A DNA stretch of 64,000 nucleotides from Meira nashicola (Eukaryota > Basidiomycota > Exobasidiomycetes > Exobasidiales > Brachybasidiaceae), in NCBI GenBank assembly GCA_001600355.1, contig BCJU01000001.1, positions 6,386,013-6,450,012 of the forward strand, read 5' to 3'. Below are positions 1 through 8,865 of this stretch, in pieces. The notes under the pieces are model-generated. The model was given only the letters and a program-made list of their open reading frames with translations, did no database searches and was not told where the DNA came from. The number at the start of each line of letters is the position of its first letter. Position 1 is the stretch's first letter. The translations under genes and the position numbers were made by a program.

Positions 1-318
1 AAAAAGAATCAATCAAGAGTAAAAAATTTTCAAGCACATGAAAGATTCAAACAAAGACATAAAAATTTAATGGAAGATCCGAAAAATGGTGAATTACTAG
101 AAAAAGTCAAAGCTGCACAAGCAAAGTCGAGTAAAAAATATCAAGATAAACTTCGAGCTGACATTTTAGCAGGTACAGCAACTCAAAGACGCTTAGAGAT
201 ACATACGAACAGGTTGATTAAAAAGGCAGAAGCTTCTAGATTGGATTATCAACGTAAAAAGGCTGAAAAGCTAGCCGCGAGTGGCAGTGGGAATGTCAAT
301 GAACCCAAAATTCTGTAA
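1..318 (+). CDS. Secreted basic-repeat family protein, C-terminal part (locus A copy 1, cut by window edge)
   Basis: The frame is open from base 1 to the TAA at 316-318, so only the last ~105 residues are present and the signal peptide lies outside the window. The visible part is lysine/arginine rich. It contains the family repeat (KLRADILAGTATQRR, then a basic stretch ending YQRKKAEK), which closely matches the end of the next gene (KLHLEIASGTISKER). It is on the same strand as the following three copies and 160 bp or more before the next. Function is unknown; membership in the family is inferred from the repeat. The internal ATG at 70 is not the real start. Confidence 0.7.
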   Translation, partial: KKNQSRVKNFQAHERFKQRHKNLMEDPKNGELLEKVKAAQAKSSKKYQDKLRADILAGTATQRRLEIHTNRLIKKAEASRLDYQRKKAEKLAASGSGNVNEPKIL

Positions 319-477
319 ATCCTTGTTTGTTAAAAATAGCCATTATACTTTTGTGTATGAGTATCGACTCTTTCACACTATATGCCACTTTGCATAAGAC
401 ATATATTGCAAAACTATAAACATTTTCTTCGGGGAATTATAAAAGCGATGCCTATATCATATTTAAAAGTTGTGTGA

Positions 478-1152
478 AATTCTTTCAAGTACATCATCTT
501 CTTTTCCCTAATCATCAAGATAAAATTCGATATCAAGCTTCTGTTCATACTTCAATTTATAATTGCTACAAACTTTGCCTTTGCAACACATTCTCCAGAT
601 TGGGATAAATTTCTTGATGAAGTTTCGAAGATTGAACCGATCGCTGATGATCATGATGATTTGCATTCTTTTCATTCTTCATTTCCACCTATTCCTGCTT
701 ATGAACATGCAATAGATCCTTCTACTTTGAAACAACACACAAATCCATCAATGTCGAAAGGAAGAACGAATTTAAGTCAAGATCCTAAAAATGTAGCTAG
801 AAGGCTTAAATATGCACAGGATAAGGCGATTAAAACCAATTCAAATACACCCAAACAATTAAAACTACGAAAAGATCGAGAGAAAGCAAGAAGAATCAGA
901 CGTGAGAAGATGAGAATAAGTGAAAATGAAGAAAAAGTACGAGAACATAAAGCGAAAATAGCAAAATATAATAAAAATTATACGGATAAATTGCATTTAG
1001 AAATCGCAAGCGGTACAATTTCAAAAGAAAGAAAGGAGAAATATGAAGTTCGACTAGAGAAGAAAAACGAGTGGAATAAAGCCAGATACCATCAAGAATA
1101 CAAATTCAAAAAACAAAAACCTCCAGCAAAATCCAGTTCCGTTGAACGGTAA
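478..1152 (+). pseudogene. Secreted basic-repeat family protein without a clear ATG (locus A copy 2)
   Basis: The frame is open from 478 (after a TGA at 475-477) to the TAA at 1150-1152. It encodes a hydrophobic leader (LLFILQFIIATNFAFA), then the locus A motif SPDWDKFLDEV, a linker, and the basic C-terminus with an ASGTISKERKE repeat. No ATG precedes the leader in this frame. At 520-522, where the sister genes have ATG, the sequence reads ATA in a similar context (atcatcaag|ATA). Either the start codon is lost, or an upstream ATG at 448 is joined by a ~51-nt intron (469-519, weak GTTGTG donor). I favour start loss but cannot exclude the intron. A CGGGG box lies at 430-434. Confidence 0.55.
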
Positions 1153-1230
1153 AGCTTGTATTGGAAATATAACTTTTCTGTCTTGTATATTGCATAAACA
1201 CAAACAATATCATATGTATAACGCACTATT

Positions 1231-1236
1231 CGGGGC
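1231..1236 (+). promoter_or_regulatory. CGGGGC box upstream of locus A copy 3
   Basis: The sequence attCGGGGCtgttta sits 100 bp before the ATG at 1331. The same box in a T/A-rich context recurs 76-142 bp before ten of the fifteen family genes. Its binding factor is unknown; it resembles fungal C2H2 zinc-finger sites (CCCCG on the other strand). Confidence 0.45.
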
Positions 1237-1330
1237 TGTTTACAGTTGCTCAGATTATGCAGATTTTAAAAGATCAAAGAAGTAAGACTCATTCTTATCC
1301 ACTTTCCTCTTCAATGATAAAATATTAAAG

Positions 1331-2077
1331 ATGCTTCGTTACCTTTTCTATACTATTTTTCTGTTTCTCTTTCATACAATAACAATTGTAGTTTTAGCTG
1401 TCAGTCCTGGTACACCTAATTGGGATGAAATCCTTTCAAGTCCAATTGCAGAGATTATTCCCCATTCACCATCACCTCCAATCAGTACCGAGCATGGTCA
1501 GACGACATTTGCAGTAACAGCAGCAGAGAGGGCAGCAACGAGAGAACATGAATCCTTAAATTCACCAAGTTCATCGATCAACAGCCATGCTAATTCTGCA
1601 AATGTTTTAACAAATTCTCCAGAATGGTATGCTGCTCGAAAGGTAAGTATGACACACGGAGCGATCAAACAACGTAAGCGAATAGCACAATTGAAAGAAA
1701 CAAATATAACTGAATATAAAGAAACATTAAAGCGAAACATTTTATCAAACCGAAAAAGAAGAAATAGCTTAGAAGGAGAAGAGAAAGACAAAAATAAGAA
1801 AGCTGCACGTCAAACACAAAAACGATATGAAGAAAGAAGAAGACAAGCATTTAAATTACCGGAAAATAAAGAAAAAGCAAAAGAACTTAAAGAAAGGCGA
1901 AGAATAAGTTCGAGAGATTCAAAGAGAAGATTTATGGAAACTGTTAAATCAGGAAAAGGAACTCCAGAACAAGTTGCATTATACTTCAAACGAAAGAAAG
2001 CAACACGTGATGCTAAGCGAAGATCTCGTGATAGAAAAGCTCAACAAGATGCTCCCAATAGTCCAGAAAATAAGTAG
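1331..2077 (+). CDS. Secreted lysine/arginine-rich protein, PDWDEIL type (locus A copy 3)
   Basis: 248 residues. Residues 1-24 form a strong signal peptide ending near VVLA. Directly after it comes SPGTPNWDEILSSPIAE, which is nearly repeated in the next gene. A Ser/Pro/Asn-rich linker (to ~100) precedes EWYAARKVSMTHGAIKQR, the locus A version of the family's Y-x-x-P-R-K motif. The remaining ~130 residues are extremely basic and predicted helical. They contain the repeat SGKGTPEQVALYFKRKK followed by an RRSRDRK tail. Several clusters resemble nuclear localisation signals. No enzyme domain or cysteine pattern is visible. Role unknown; candidate secreted effector by architecture and tandem setting. 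Confidence 0.75.
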   Translation: MLRYLFYTIFLFLFHTITIVVLAVSPGTPNWDEILSSPIAEIIPHSPSPPISTEHGQTTFAVTAAERAATREHESLNSPSSSINSHANSANVLTNSPEWYAARKVSMTHGAIKQRKRIAQLKETNITEYKETLKRNILSNRKRRNSLEGEEKDKNKKAARQTQKRYEERRRQAFKLPENKEKAKELKERRRISSRDSKRRFMETVKSGKGTPEQVALYFKRKKATRDAKRRSRDRKAQQDAPNSPENK

Positions 2078-2127
2078 GCACACTTATCTTGTGTACACTT
2101 GTTGATGTTTATCGAACGCACTTACAG

Positions 2128-2133
2128 CGGGGC
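2128..2133 (+). promoter_or_regulatory. CGGGGC box upstream of locus A copy 4
   Basis: The sequence cagCGGGGCtattta lies 105 bp before the ATG at 2233, at the same spacing and with the same T/A-rich 3' flank as at the neighbouring copy. Confidence 0.45.
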
Positions 2134-2232
2134 TATTTATAGATAGGTGTTTCATTTATTATGCATCTTTTAAAACTTCAGAGATATAACACGATCCTGT
2201 TTTCTTCCCTTCTTCATCGATAAGATTTTAAG

Positions 2233-2931
2233 ATGTTTTGGCACTTTGATTTTTATATTATTCTCTTCCATCTTTATAAAGTGCAATTGATCTTAGCGGT
2301 TGGACCTGGTTCACCTGATTGGGATGAAATTCTTGCCAATCCGATCGCCGAAACTATATCTCGATCACCTTCACCTCATGTCGGCTCCCCAATTACAGCA
2401 GAGCGCGAGACTATAAATCAGCCAAGCTCATCGCTGAACAACGACGTTATATCTGCAAATGCTCCGCTCATGCCTTCCGAATGGTATGTTACCCGAAAGT
2501 TAAGTATGACGCCAAGGGCAATCCAACAACGTGAGAGACTTGCAAGGTTAAAAGAAGAAGATATAGATGCTTATAATAACAGAAGGAAGAATCGTTTAAA
2601 ATATAGTAAAAGTAGATTAAAGAATTTAAACGAAGAAAAAAAAGCAAGACAAGATGAAAATGTTCGTAAAGCACAAAAAAGATATGAAGAAAGAAGAAAA
2701 AGAGCTCTTAAATTACCAGAAAATGCAGAAAAAGCAAAGCAATTTAACGCAAAACGAGCCAAAGCTTCAAGAGAATCACAAAGAAGAATCTCTCAAATGG
2801 TAAAATCTGGAAAAGGAACTCCAGAACAAGTTGAACGTCTTCTTAAACGTAAAAAAGCAGATGCAATTAATGCGAAACGAAGATATCAAGAGAGGAAAGC
2901 TCAACGAAAAGCTCTCAAAAGCCAAGAGTAA
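2233..2931 (+). CDS. Secreted lysine/arginine-rich protein, PDWDEIL type (locus A copy 4)
   Basis: 232 residues, a clear paralogue of the preceding gene. Residues 1-23 are a hydrophobic leader ending LILA. GPGSPDWDEILANPIAE follows at once. A variable Ser/Pro linker leads to EWYVTRKLSMTPRAIQQR and a basic helical C-terminus with SGKGTPEQVERLLKRKK and a YQERKAQRK tail. The motif, linker and repeat order match copy 3, but the linkers have diverged, so the conserved blocks are probably under selection. This is the last copy of locus A; the next gene (Pmp3) is convergent with it. Function unknown. Confidence 0.75.
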   Translation: MFWHFDFYIILFHLYKVQLILAVGPGSPDWDEILANPIAETISRSPSPHVGSPITAERETINQPSSSLNNDVISANAPLMPSEWYVTRKLSMTPRAIQQRERLARLKEEDIDAYNNRRKNRLKYSKSRLKNLNEEKKARQDENVRKAQKRYEERRKRALKLPENAEKAKQFNAKRAKASRESQRRISQMVKSGKGTPEQVERLLKRKKADAINAKRRYQERKAQRKALKSQE

Positions 2932-3179
2932 GAAGAATTAGGCTTGCGGGCGCGGATATGCGTATATTTGAGTCAAAAGCCGCGCTTAAAAGGAGCAAAA
3001 AACCTCCACCTAAACTTTTCATCCACTCTATCCAAAAAAGAATTATTCTGATGATGAGACGAAATGGTATTATATCAAGGTAACAACGACTCCATCGATG
3101 GTATGAATTGGGAAAACAAAAAAGTGATAATCATCTAACTTGTGTGCATATATTATACTTGAAGCTTTTTTTTGTTTTC

Positions 3180-3421
3180 TTAATACTTCAAGATGATGTA
3201 CAAAGCGTGAATGATACCGGGAATGTAACCCAAAATTGTCAACAAGATGTTGATCCAGAAATCAACTGCACATCCTCTCTCCAAGAATACACCGATTGGT
3301 GGAACAAAGATGGCAAAGAAGATCTTGATGATATCACTGAAGAATGGAAATTTAGGATCAGCAATCTGGATTGCATATATTCGACTGATCTTCATCGTAC
3401 TTACCTGCAAGTGAAAGGCAT
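3180..3421 (-). CDS. PMP3: Pmp3/UPF0057 plasma-membrane proteolipid (2 exons)
   Basis: Spliced by eye. Exon 1 is 3421-3405 (MPFTC plus two bases) and ends at a perfect donor, CAG|GTAAGT. The 68-nt intron (3404-3337) ends CTAAATTTCCATTCTTCAG. Exon 2 is 3336-3180. The 57-residue product has the two hydrophobic segments of the family, with IIKIFFAIFVPPIGVFLERG and the hallmark ending INILLTILGYIPGIIHALY. Pmp3 is a tiny membrane protein that influences membrane potential and cation tolerance. The gene separates the PDWD-type secreted genes from the housekeeping block. An overlapping + strand open frame (3108-3464) is a shadow. Confidence 0.93.
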
Positions 3422-4956
3422 TTTGATTAATTTTTTGACTTCGGAAGGAGATCAGATAGGTTAATAATTGTTCACTGAATTGAATACGATCGAGAGGATT
3501 TGTCAGTATCGATTGTCAGATAGAATGATGGAAAGAAGCCAATTTGTACAAGTGAACCTCCACATCACATCAAAGCGAATGTTTTGATGATACTGAAAGG
3601 TGATCAATCATAGAATCTCTTCGCTACCCGTAAATAACACTCACGTAGGACTGTAGATTCCTAGGTTTCTTCTGTTATTTTTCAGAAGTTTGTTTGTTGA
3701 TGGTTGTGGATAAAGAAAAGTTGGAAAAGGCGTTCCGATTTTATGTGTTTTTTCCCCGTTTTGCTTTTATTCTCCGCTCCATGTCGTCTGGTGAAATGCC
3801 TTTTATGGCTGTGTTCAGGCGACTTTCTTAGGCTGCACAGCTTCACACAATCGCCCGTCCTCTCCTGTCGTTTCGTGCCAAATTGTAGCACAGCGCTGTG
3901 CACGCAGCGCACGCATTCATGCAACTTAGCGCGCCTCCTCGTCACCCTTATTGACATAGTCTACATAGATTTTGTTAAGACTTCAGCACAATCCCTCTGT
4001 ATGAATCGAACAAGGTTGGTTACACGCGAATCGGACCAGTAAGAAAGTTAAAGGGAAAAAAAGTCGCAAATTTCTCCACTCTTTCTAAAAACCTTCTTTC
4101 AATCGTATTCTCTATTGTTTATTCTCTTCTTTTGCTAACCTGCATGCATTTTACCACCCACGTTTATCATCGGATTCTTATTTCCCTTTTCTATACACAC
4201 ACATACACTATACACTACATATGCCCTGGATAACTTTTACCGATGCTGTGTTGACGTTCTTGTTGAGAAGATGTGCATGTGTCCGTTGAGATTGATCTTA
4301 TTTGTCGTCATTATACAATTAATACATGCACCAAGACTTTGCAAAATGACTTTCGATCAGTGTGGAGGCATTTTCAGGGACTTCATTTGACTGTGTGACG
4401 AGGTAAAAGGGATTTGTAGATCGTTTTTCTTCTTGTCGTTAGAATGTGCTAGCGTTATCAAAGTTTAAAGAACGATCCCTCCTAGCCGGCGGCTCAAGCT
4501 GAGGATCATCCGAGTGTTCCGGTCGAGAGTGATGTTATGTAATCAGATCAGAAAGAATACCAAGGTACACTAACATTTTGACTCTAGTCTATTCGTATGA
4601 TTAGAGTCAATAGAGAAATCATTGAGTGGTTGATTACCTAATCTTGATTTGTGTACCTCTTTGGCATAAGATGGGGGCATGGGCTGAATAACTGGCTAAG
4701 TGTTGGTTGGCAAGCTTATCGGAGAAGCTAAACAACATAAACCCGCGTACGTATGTGTTGCTTTTAAGCTCTACACTGCCCAAGTGCTGCCTCGGCAATT
4801 GATAGAGTCGCTTACCCCTACCCCAGACACGTAACTAAAGGTGCAGCTTCTTATCTTGCTAGACTAGATAAAGGATCGAGACACTCTAAATATACTTCTT
4901 CTTGAACATCATCATCATCATCTTTCATTCCTCTCTCTCTCTCTAATTTTGAAGCC
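3422..4956. other. Intergenic, divergent promoters of PMP3 and BLH1
   Basis: About 1.5 kb without a supportable gene. Two overlapping opposite-strand frames (3682-3957 and 3704-4042) lack any recognisable domain. I saw no tRNA B-box or rRNA-like stretch. The last ~60 bp before the ATG at 4957 is a CT-rich tract (ctctctctctct), a common fungal promoter/5' UTR feature. Confidence 0.5.
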
Positions 4957-6615
4957 ATGGGTACTACTAATTCCAAACCTACAACAACACAGCCTGCTAC
5001 ACAAGCTGAAAAGTATGCGTCTATTCAATCATCAAGCACAATCGCTCATCGTAATGACGTTTGCTGTGATACACAGATAGGATCCTCTAGAGATGGAGGT
5101 GCTTATGCTAGCGATCGCTTACATCGAATCGCAGCTGAAACATCTTTTAACACACAATCTCATCAATCAGCGCGTCTTGGCCAAGGTCATTCTGTTGTAC
5201 CCGATCATGATACTAGTCATGCTGAAGTGACCATTTCAGCGTTAAAAGCTTGGGATAGCGCAGCTTTACATGCTCCTGTTACTCAATTAGCAACAATGAC
5301 ATTACACAACGGACCTATTAAGGACAATTTACGTAATCGAAAAGCTGAAACGGAAGATTTACACGTTTTCAGTCATAAGATTCCGTCTCAAGGCACTCCT
5401 GTAACAAATCAACAGAGTTCAGGTCGTTGTTGGTTATTTGCAACAACGAATGTGGTTCGATTGCAAGTTATTAAACAACTTAACTTGAAAGACTTTGAAT
5501 TAAGTCAATCTTACCTTGCATTTTGGGATAAACTTGAAAAGAGTAACACATTCTTGGAGAATAGCATCGAATTAGCCGATAAAGCATTGGACGATCGCGT
5601 TTTTGGCTTCTTGAAAACTGCTCCTACAAATGATGGTGGTCAATGGGATATGGTAACAAATTTGATTAAAAAGTACGGAATTGTACCAAAGGTAATCTAT
5701 CCCGAGAGCTATAACAGTTCCAATTCGAGTCAAATCAATTGGTTACTCACACTCAAACTACGTGAATATGCTCTTGAATTGCGTCAATTAAAGAAATCAA
5801 CAATCTCTGCACTTCTTCGTGTTGGACAAACAGATGCACATGCAAATGAAGCAAAGGCACTGCGTGTCGTTCGGGAACGTAAAGATGCTCAAATGGCAGA
5901 AGTGTACCGAATGATGATTATCGCTTTGGGTGTTCCACCTCAACCTGATCAAACGTTCACATTTGAATATTATGACAAAGATGATAAATTTAATCGTCTC
6001 AAAGCAACTCCTTTGGAATTCTTGGACAAATACACTGGCTCATTCGACCCTGCAGGTGCATGTTCATTGGTGAATGATCCTCGTCGTCCTTATGACAAGC
6101 TGGTAACTGTTGATAGATTACAAAACGTTTGGGGTGGTCAACCAGTATTGTATGTAAACACAAGCACAAGTCAAATGAAAGATTCTGTTATCAAATCCAT
6201 CAAAGCAGGATTGCCAGTCTTCTTTGGCTGTGATGTTGGACAATTCAGCAATGGCGGCATTATGGATCCGGACGTGTACGATTTCGAATTACCATTTGGT
6301 ATCAAATTGGGCTTAACAAAAGCCGAAAGAATTGAAATGGGTGAAAGTTCAATGACTCATGCAATGGTTATCACCGGCGTTCACCTTGACGAAGACAACA
6401 AACCAGTTCGTTATCGTGTCGAAAACAGTTGGGGTCCTGATCGCGGCGATAAAGGTTATATGGTCATGTCCGATAAATGGTTCGATGAATTTGTTTATCA
6501 AGTCGTCATTCGTAAACAACATATGCCTTCCCATCTTTGGAAATTATTCACTGATGGAGTGAACGAACAAACGGAAGTTTTGCCGCCATATGATCCCATG
6601 GGCGCATTGGCTTAA
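4957..6615 (+). CDS. BLH1: Bleomycin hydrolase / cysteine aminopeptidase C1B (Gal6/Lap3 family)
   Basis: 552 residues. The papain-like catalytic triad is visible: Cys158 in QQSSGRCWLFAT, His468 in SMTHAMVITGV and Asn490 in VENSWG. Family members form hexameric barrels that trim peptides and inactivate bleomycin and homocysteine thiolactone. Two details stand out. The protein starts MGTTNSKP, which fits an N-myristoylation site (Gly2, Ser6, Lys7), on a ~90-residue N-terminal extension. It ends DPMGALA with no final Lys, whereas yeast Gal6 is made with an extra Lys that it removes autocatalytically to expose this Ala. The start is well supported by gccATGG context. Single exon. Confidence 0.93.
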   Translation: MGTTNSKPTTTQPATQAEKYASIQSSSTIAHRNDVCCDTQIGSSRDGGAYASDRLHRIAAETSFNTQSHQSARLGQGHSVVPDHDTSHAEVTISALKAWDSAALHAPVTQLATMTLHNGPIKDNLRNRKAETEDLHVFSHKIPSQGTPVTNQQSSGRCWLFATTNVVRLQVIKQLNLKDFELSQSYLAFWDKLEKSNTFLENSIELADKALDDRVFGFLKTAPTNDGGQWDMVTNLIKKYGIVPKVIYPESYNSSNSSQINWLLTLKLREYALELRQLKKSTISALLRVGQTDAHANEAKALRVVRERKDAQMAEVYRMMIIALGVPPQPDQTFTFEYYDKDDKFNRLKATPLEFLDKYTGSFDPAGACSLVNDPRRPYDKLVTVDRLQNVWGGQPVLYVNTSTSQMKDSVIKSIKAGLPVFFGCDVGQFSNGGIMDPDVYDFELPFGIKLGLTKAERIEMGESSMTHAMVITGVHLDEDNKPVRYRVENSWGPDRGDKGYMVMSDKWFDEFVYQVVIRKQHMPSHLWKLFTDGVNEQTEVLPPYDPMGALA

Positions 6616-6810
6616 GGTGAACTGAACAGTCATTTCTATAATTATCTCAAGCGTTTTAGTCATTGTATAGTCAAACATTATATCCTGATATCACATTTTA
6701 TTTCCATTATTTGTTTTTGATGAGTTTTGTGCAGTATGAAAGCATGATATAGATCAAACATAAGGCATAAACACTTCAATTTTTGTTATAGAAGATTATT
6801 GAGAATCTTT

Positions 6811-8574
6811 CTAGAATTCTCCTTCTGATTTCTTGACGGATAGGAAGAGATACTTTGGCAGTATGCTGATAAATCTTACTGGCCAATCTGCAATTGGTGG
6901 CAATCGTCCAAAGACCGATAAACTTTCATCAACGCATGTCAATTTACTTGCATTGTCTACATATTTCGGTCTTTGTGGCCATTGACAAACTTCACGTTGA
7001 ACAGGATCAGTGACACGAGAAACATGCATACGATCTGGCGCATTTCCTTGTTCAACCCATTGAACCAATTGATCGATCGTACTTTCGTCAACGAAAGGTG
7101 CTTGACCGTTTTCACGTGAAGGTGAAGGATTGCAATGTGACATTCCCGGAACGACGTAAAACTTGATAAAGCTTTGCATTTGTTCAACATACTCGCTAAA
7201 GGATAAATTAGGATACATCTTTTGACGAATTTGATCCCATTTGCCATAAGAAACGCCAGTTGGAATGATTGGATCTTCTTGTCCATGGTACCACATAATC
7301 TTTCCACCACGATCACGGAATCGACTTAAATCATCAGAACCTTCCATGATACCTAAATATTCACGTTCACTTTGCTCTTGCCAGTCAGCCACATTTTCCA
7401 AAGATACTTTTTTCCAATCTACTTTCTGCAAACCTTTGAGAATGTAATGTTCTACGTATTGCCTGGAGAAAGGGAAAGGTACGGGAGTTCTCTCCCCACT
7501 TGCTTTATCGACAATGACTGAGAGAGGGCAGATGCCTGCTAATGTACCTTCGAAGCCAAAATCGAAACCGGAGCCGAGATAACGTCCATTGTTGTCGAAT
7601 GCGCCAGATAAGGCAATCTGATATACTCGTGCTGCTTCGTAAGATACTTGTTTTGTTTCTCCATCACTTTCGCATGTATCGGCGAATGGTCTTCCTACTG
7701 CTTTTTGGGCTGTAAATTTGCATAGATCTGGCCTTGCAACTATTGTATCAATCCTTCCGTCCAAATGATCGCATTCCTCAATTGATGCTTGTCGAATTGC
7801 TTCGAATTCGCATGCGTTCGGATAAGTGTTGTATTTATTCATTGCTGCCGTTTCAGCTAAAAGACGGACTGCAAAATGTGGGAAGAGGGCAGCTGGCGCA
7901 CCAATGAGAATACCATCATAATCTTCCGGATAACGTGCTGCTTCCATTAAACCTTGTCTACCGCCTGTTGAGCATCCCATATAGTAATTACTTGACGGTT
8001 TCCGACCAAAGAATTGCGAAATCACTTCTTTTGAAGCTAAAGTCATATCATGAATTGCACGATGACCCAAACGTTCCAAGAGAAAGTTATCTGGGTTACC
8101 TGGAGTGATGAGAGTGTAATCGGTCTGGAATGGTTCACCTCGTAAACCTCCGTCAGTTGTCGAAGCAGCAGCACCGTTTGAAACAGCATAATTGAGAGAC
8201 TGTTTTCCCATTGAACATTGCCAGCCACCACCACCTGTTCCTAGATATCTTCCGTTCCATTTTTCGAGAGAAGAAGGAAGCCAAACAGAAACGGTAACTC
8301 GAGTTGAATTCGTTCCAGGATTGATATAATATACATTCACTTCGCATGCATCAATTTCGGCATTTTGATAGCGAGGATGCTGAGAAGCAGAATGATACTT
8401 TTTCAACTCTTTTGCTTCTACTTCTACAACCTCGGCTCCCGGTATGGTTTGCGTACCCAACAAGGATGAGAAGCTAGAAGAATCGCATCTTTGTGTTGAT
8501 TTTCCGTTTGCAAAGCCGGATAGGGATCCAATCGCTGCTAATGCGGTCAGAAACACTGGAGTGAATAAACGCAT
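6811..8574 (-). CDS. Secreted tannase / feruloyl esterase family protein
   Basis: 587 residues with an N-terminal signal peptide (residues 1-24). The catalytic Ser202 lies in MGCSTGGRQG, a probable Asp434 in GQEDPIIPTG, and His480 in GMSHCNPS. Cysteines adjacent to Ser202 and His480 give the CS-D-HC arrangement typical of the fungal tannase/FaeB family, where a disulfide joins the two catalytic neighbours. Members hydrolyse gallate esters of tannins or ferulate/coumarate esters of plant cell walls; sequence alone does not tell which. The enzyme is presumably extracellular and consistent with growth on plant tissue. Tail-to-tail with BLH1 (195 bp apart). Confidence 0.9.
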   Translation of the reverse strand: MRLFTPVFLTALAAIGSLSGFANGKSTQRCDSSSFSSLLGTQTIPGAEVVEVEAKELKKYHSASQHPRYQNAEIDACEVNVYYINPGTNSTRVTVSVWLPSSLEKWNGRYLGTGGGGWQCSMGKQSLNYAVSNGAAASTTDGGLRGEPFQTDYTLITPGNPDNFLLERLGHRAIHDMTLASKEVISQFFGRKPSSNYYMGCSTGGRQGLMEAARYPEDYDGILIGAPAALFPHFAVRLLAETAAMNKYNTYPNACEFEAIRQASIEECDHLDGRIDTIVARPDLCKFTAQKAVGRPFADTCESDGETKQVSYEAARVYQIALSGAFDNNGRYLGSGFDFGFEGTLAGICPLSVIVDKASGERTPVPFPFSRQYVEHYILKGLQKVDWKKVSLENVADWQEQSEREYLGIMEGSDDLSRFRDRGGKIMWYHGQEDPIIPTGVSYGKWDQIRQKMYPNLSFSEYVEQMQSFIKFYVVPGMSHCNPSPSRENGQAPFVDESTIDQLVQWVEQGNAPDRMHVSRVTDPVQREVCQWPQRPKYVDNASKLTCVDESLSVFGRLPPIADWPVRFISILPKYLFLSVKKSEGEF

Positions 8575-8865
8575 CTTTTCTTCTATCGTTTTTCTTTTGC
8601 CAGCAAGTGATGATGTTGAAAGAAGAAGTAAAATGTTCTTTATCTCGGTAGCGTTTACCGTTTAAAGACCGACACTCCGCAATCAAATTTCACACGTAAA
8701 GTGCCCGGTTTCAATCTTTTACACGCGTGAGCGTACAAAAGACTAACAAGAATGAATCTTGATTAAGAAGAAGGTCTGAATAGAATAAATACACTAGTAA
8801 ATACAACTGGCTCGGACGATCAGCCAGCCCGAGATTGAGGTACATACATACTCTTATAATACATC

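Noticed and set aside
1331..2700. Hydrophobic Phe/Leu-rich minus-strand frames opposite the basic proteins
   Set aside because: Complements of AAA/GAA-rich coding produce Phe/Phe-Leu frames; they are shadows.
3108..3464. 118-codon + strand frame with a hydrophobic start
   Set aside because: It is antisense to the confidently spliced Pmp3 gene and has no recognisable content.
3682..4042. Overlapping open frames on both strands
   Set aside because: No domain, no conserved context, and each is the shadow of the other.
4480..4560. GC-rich stretch resembling a structured RNA
   Set aside because: No tRNA A/B boxes or recognisable fold could be supported by eye.
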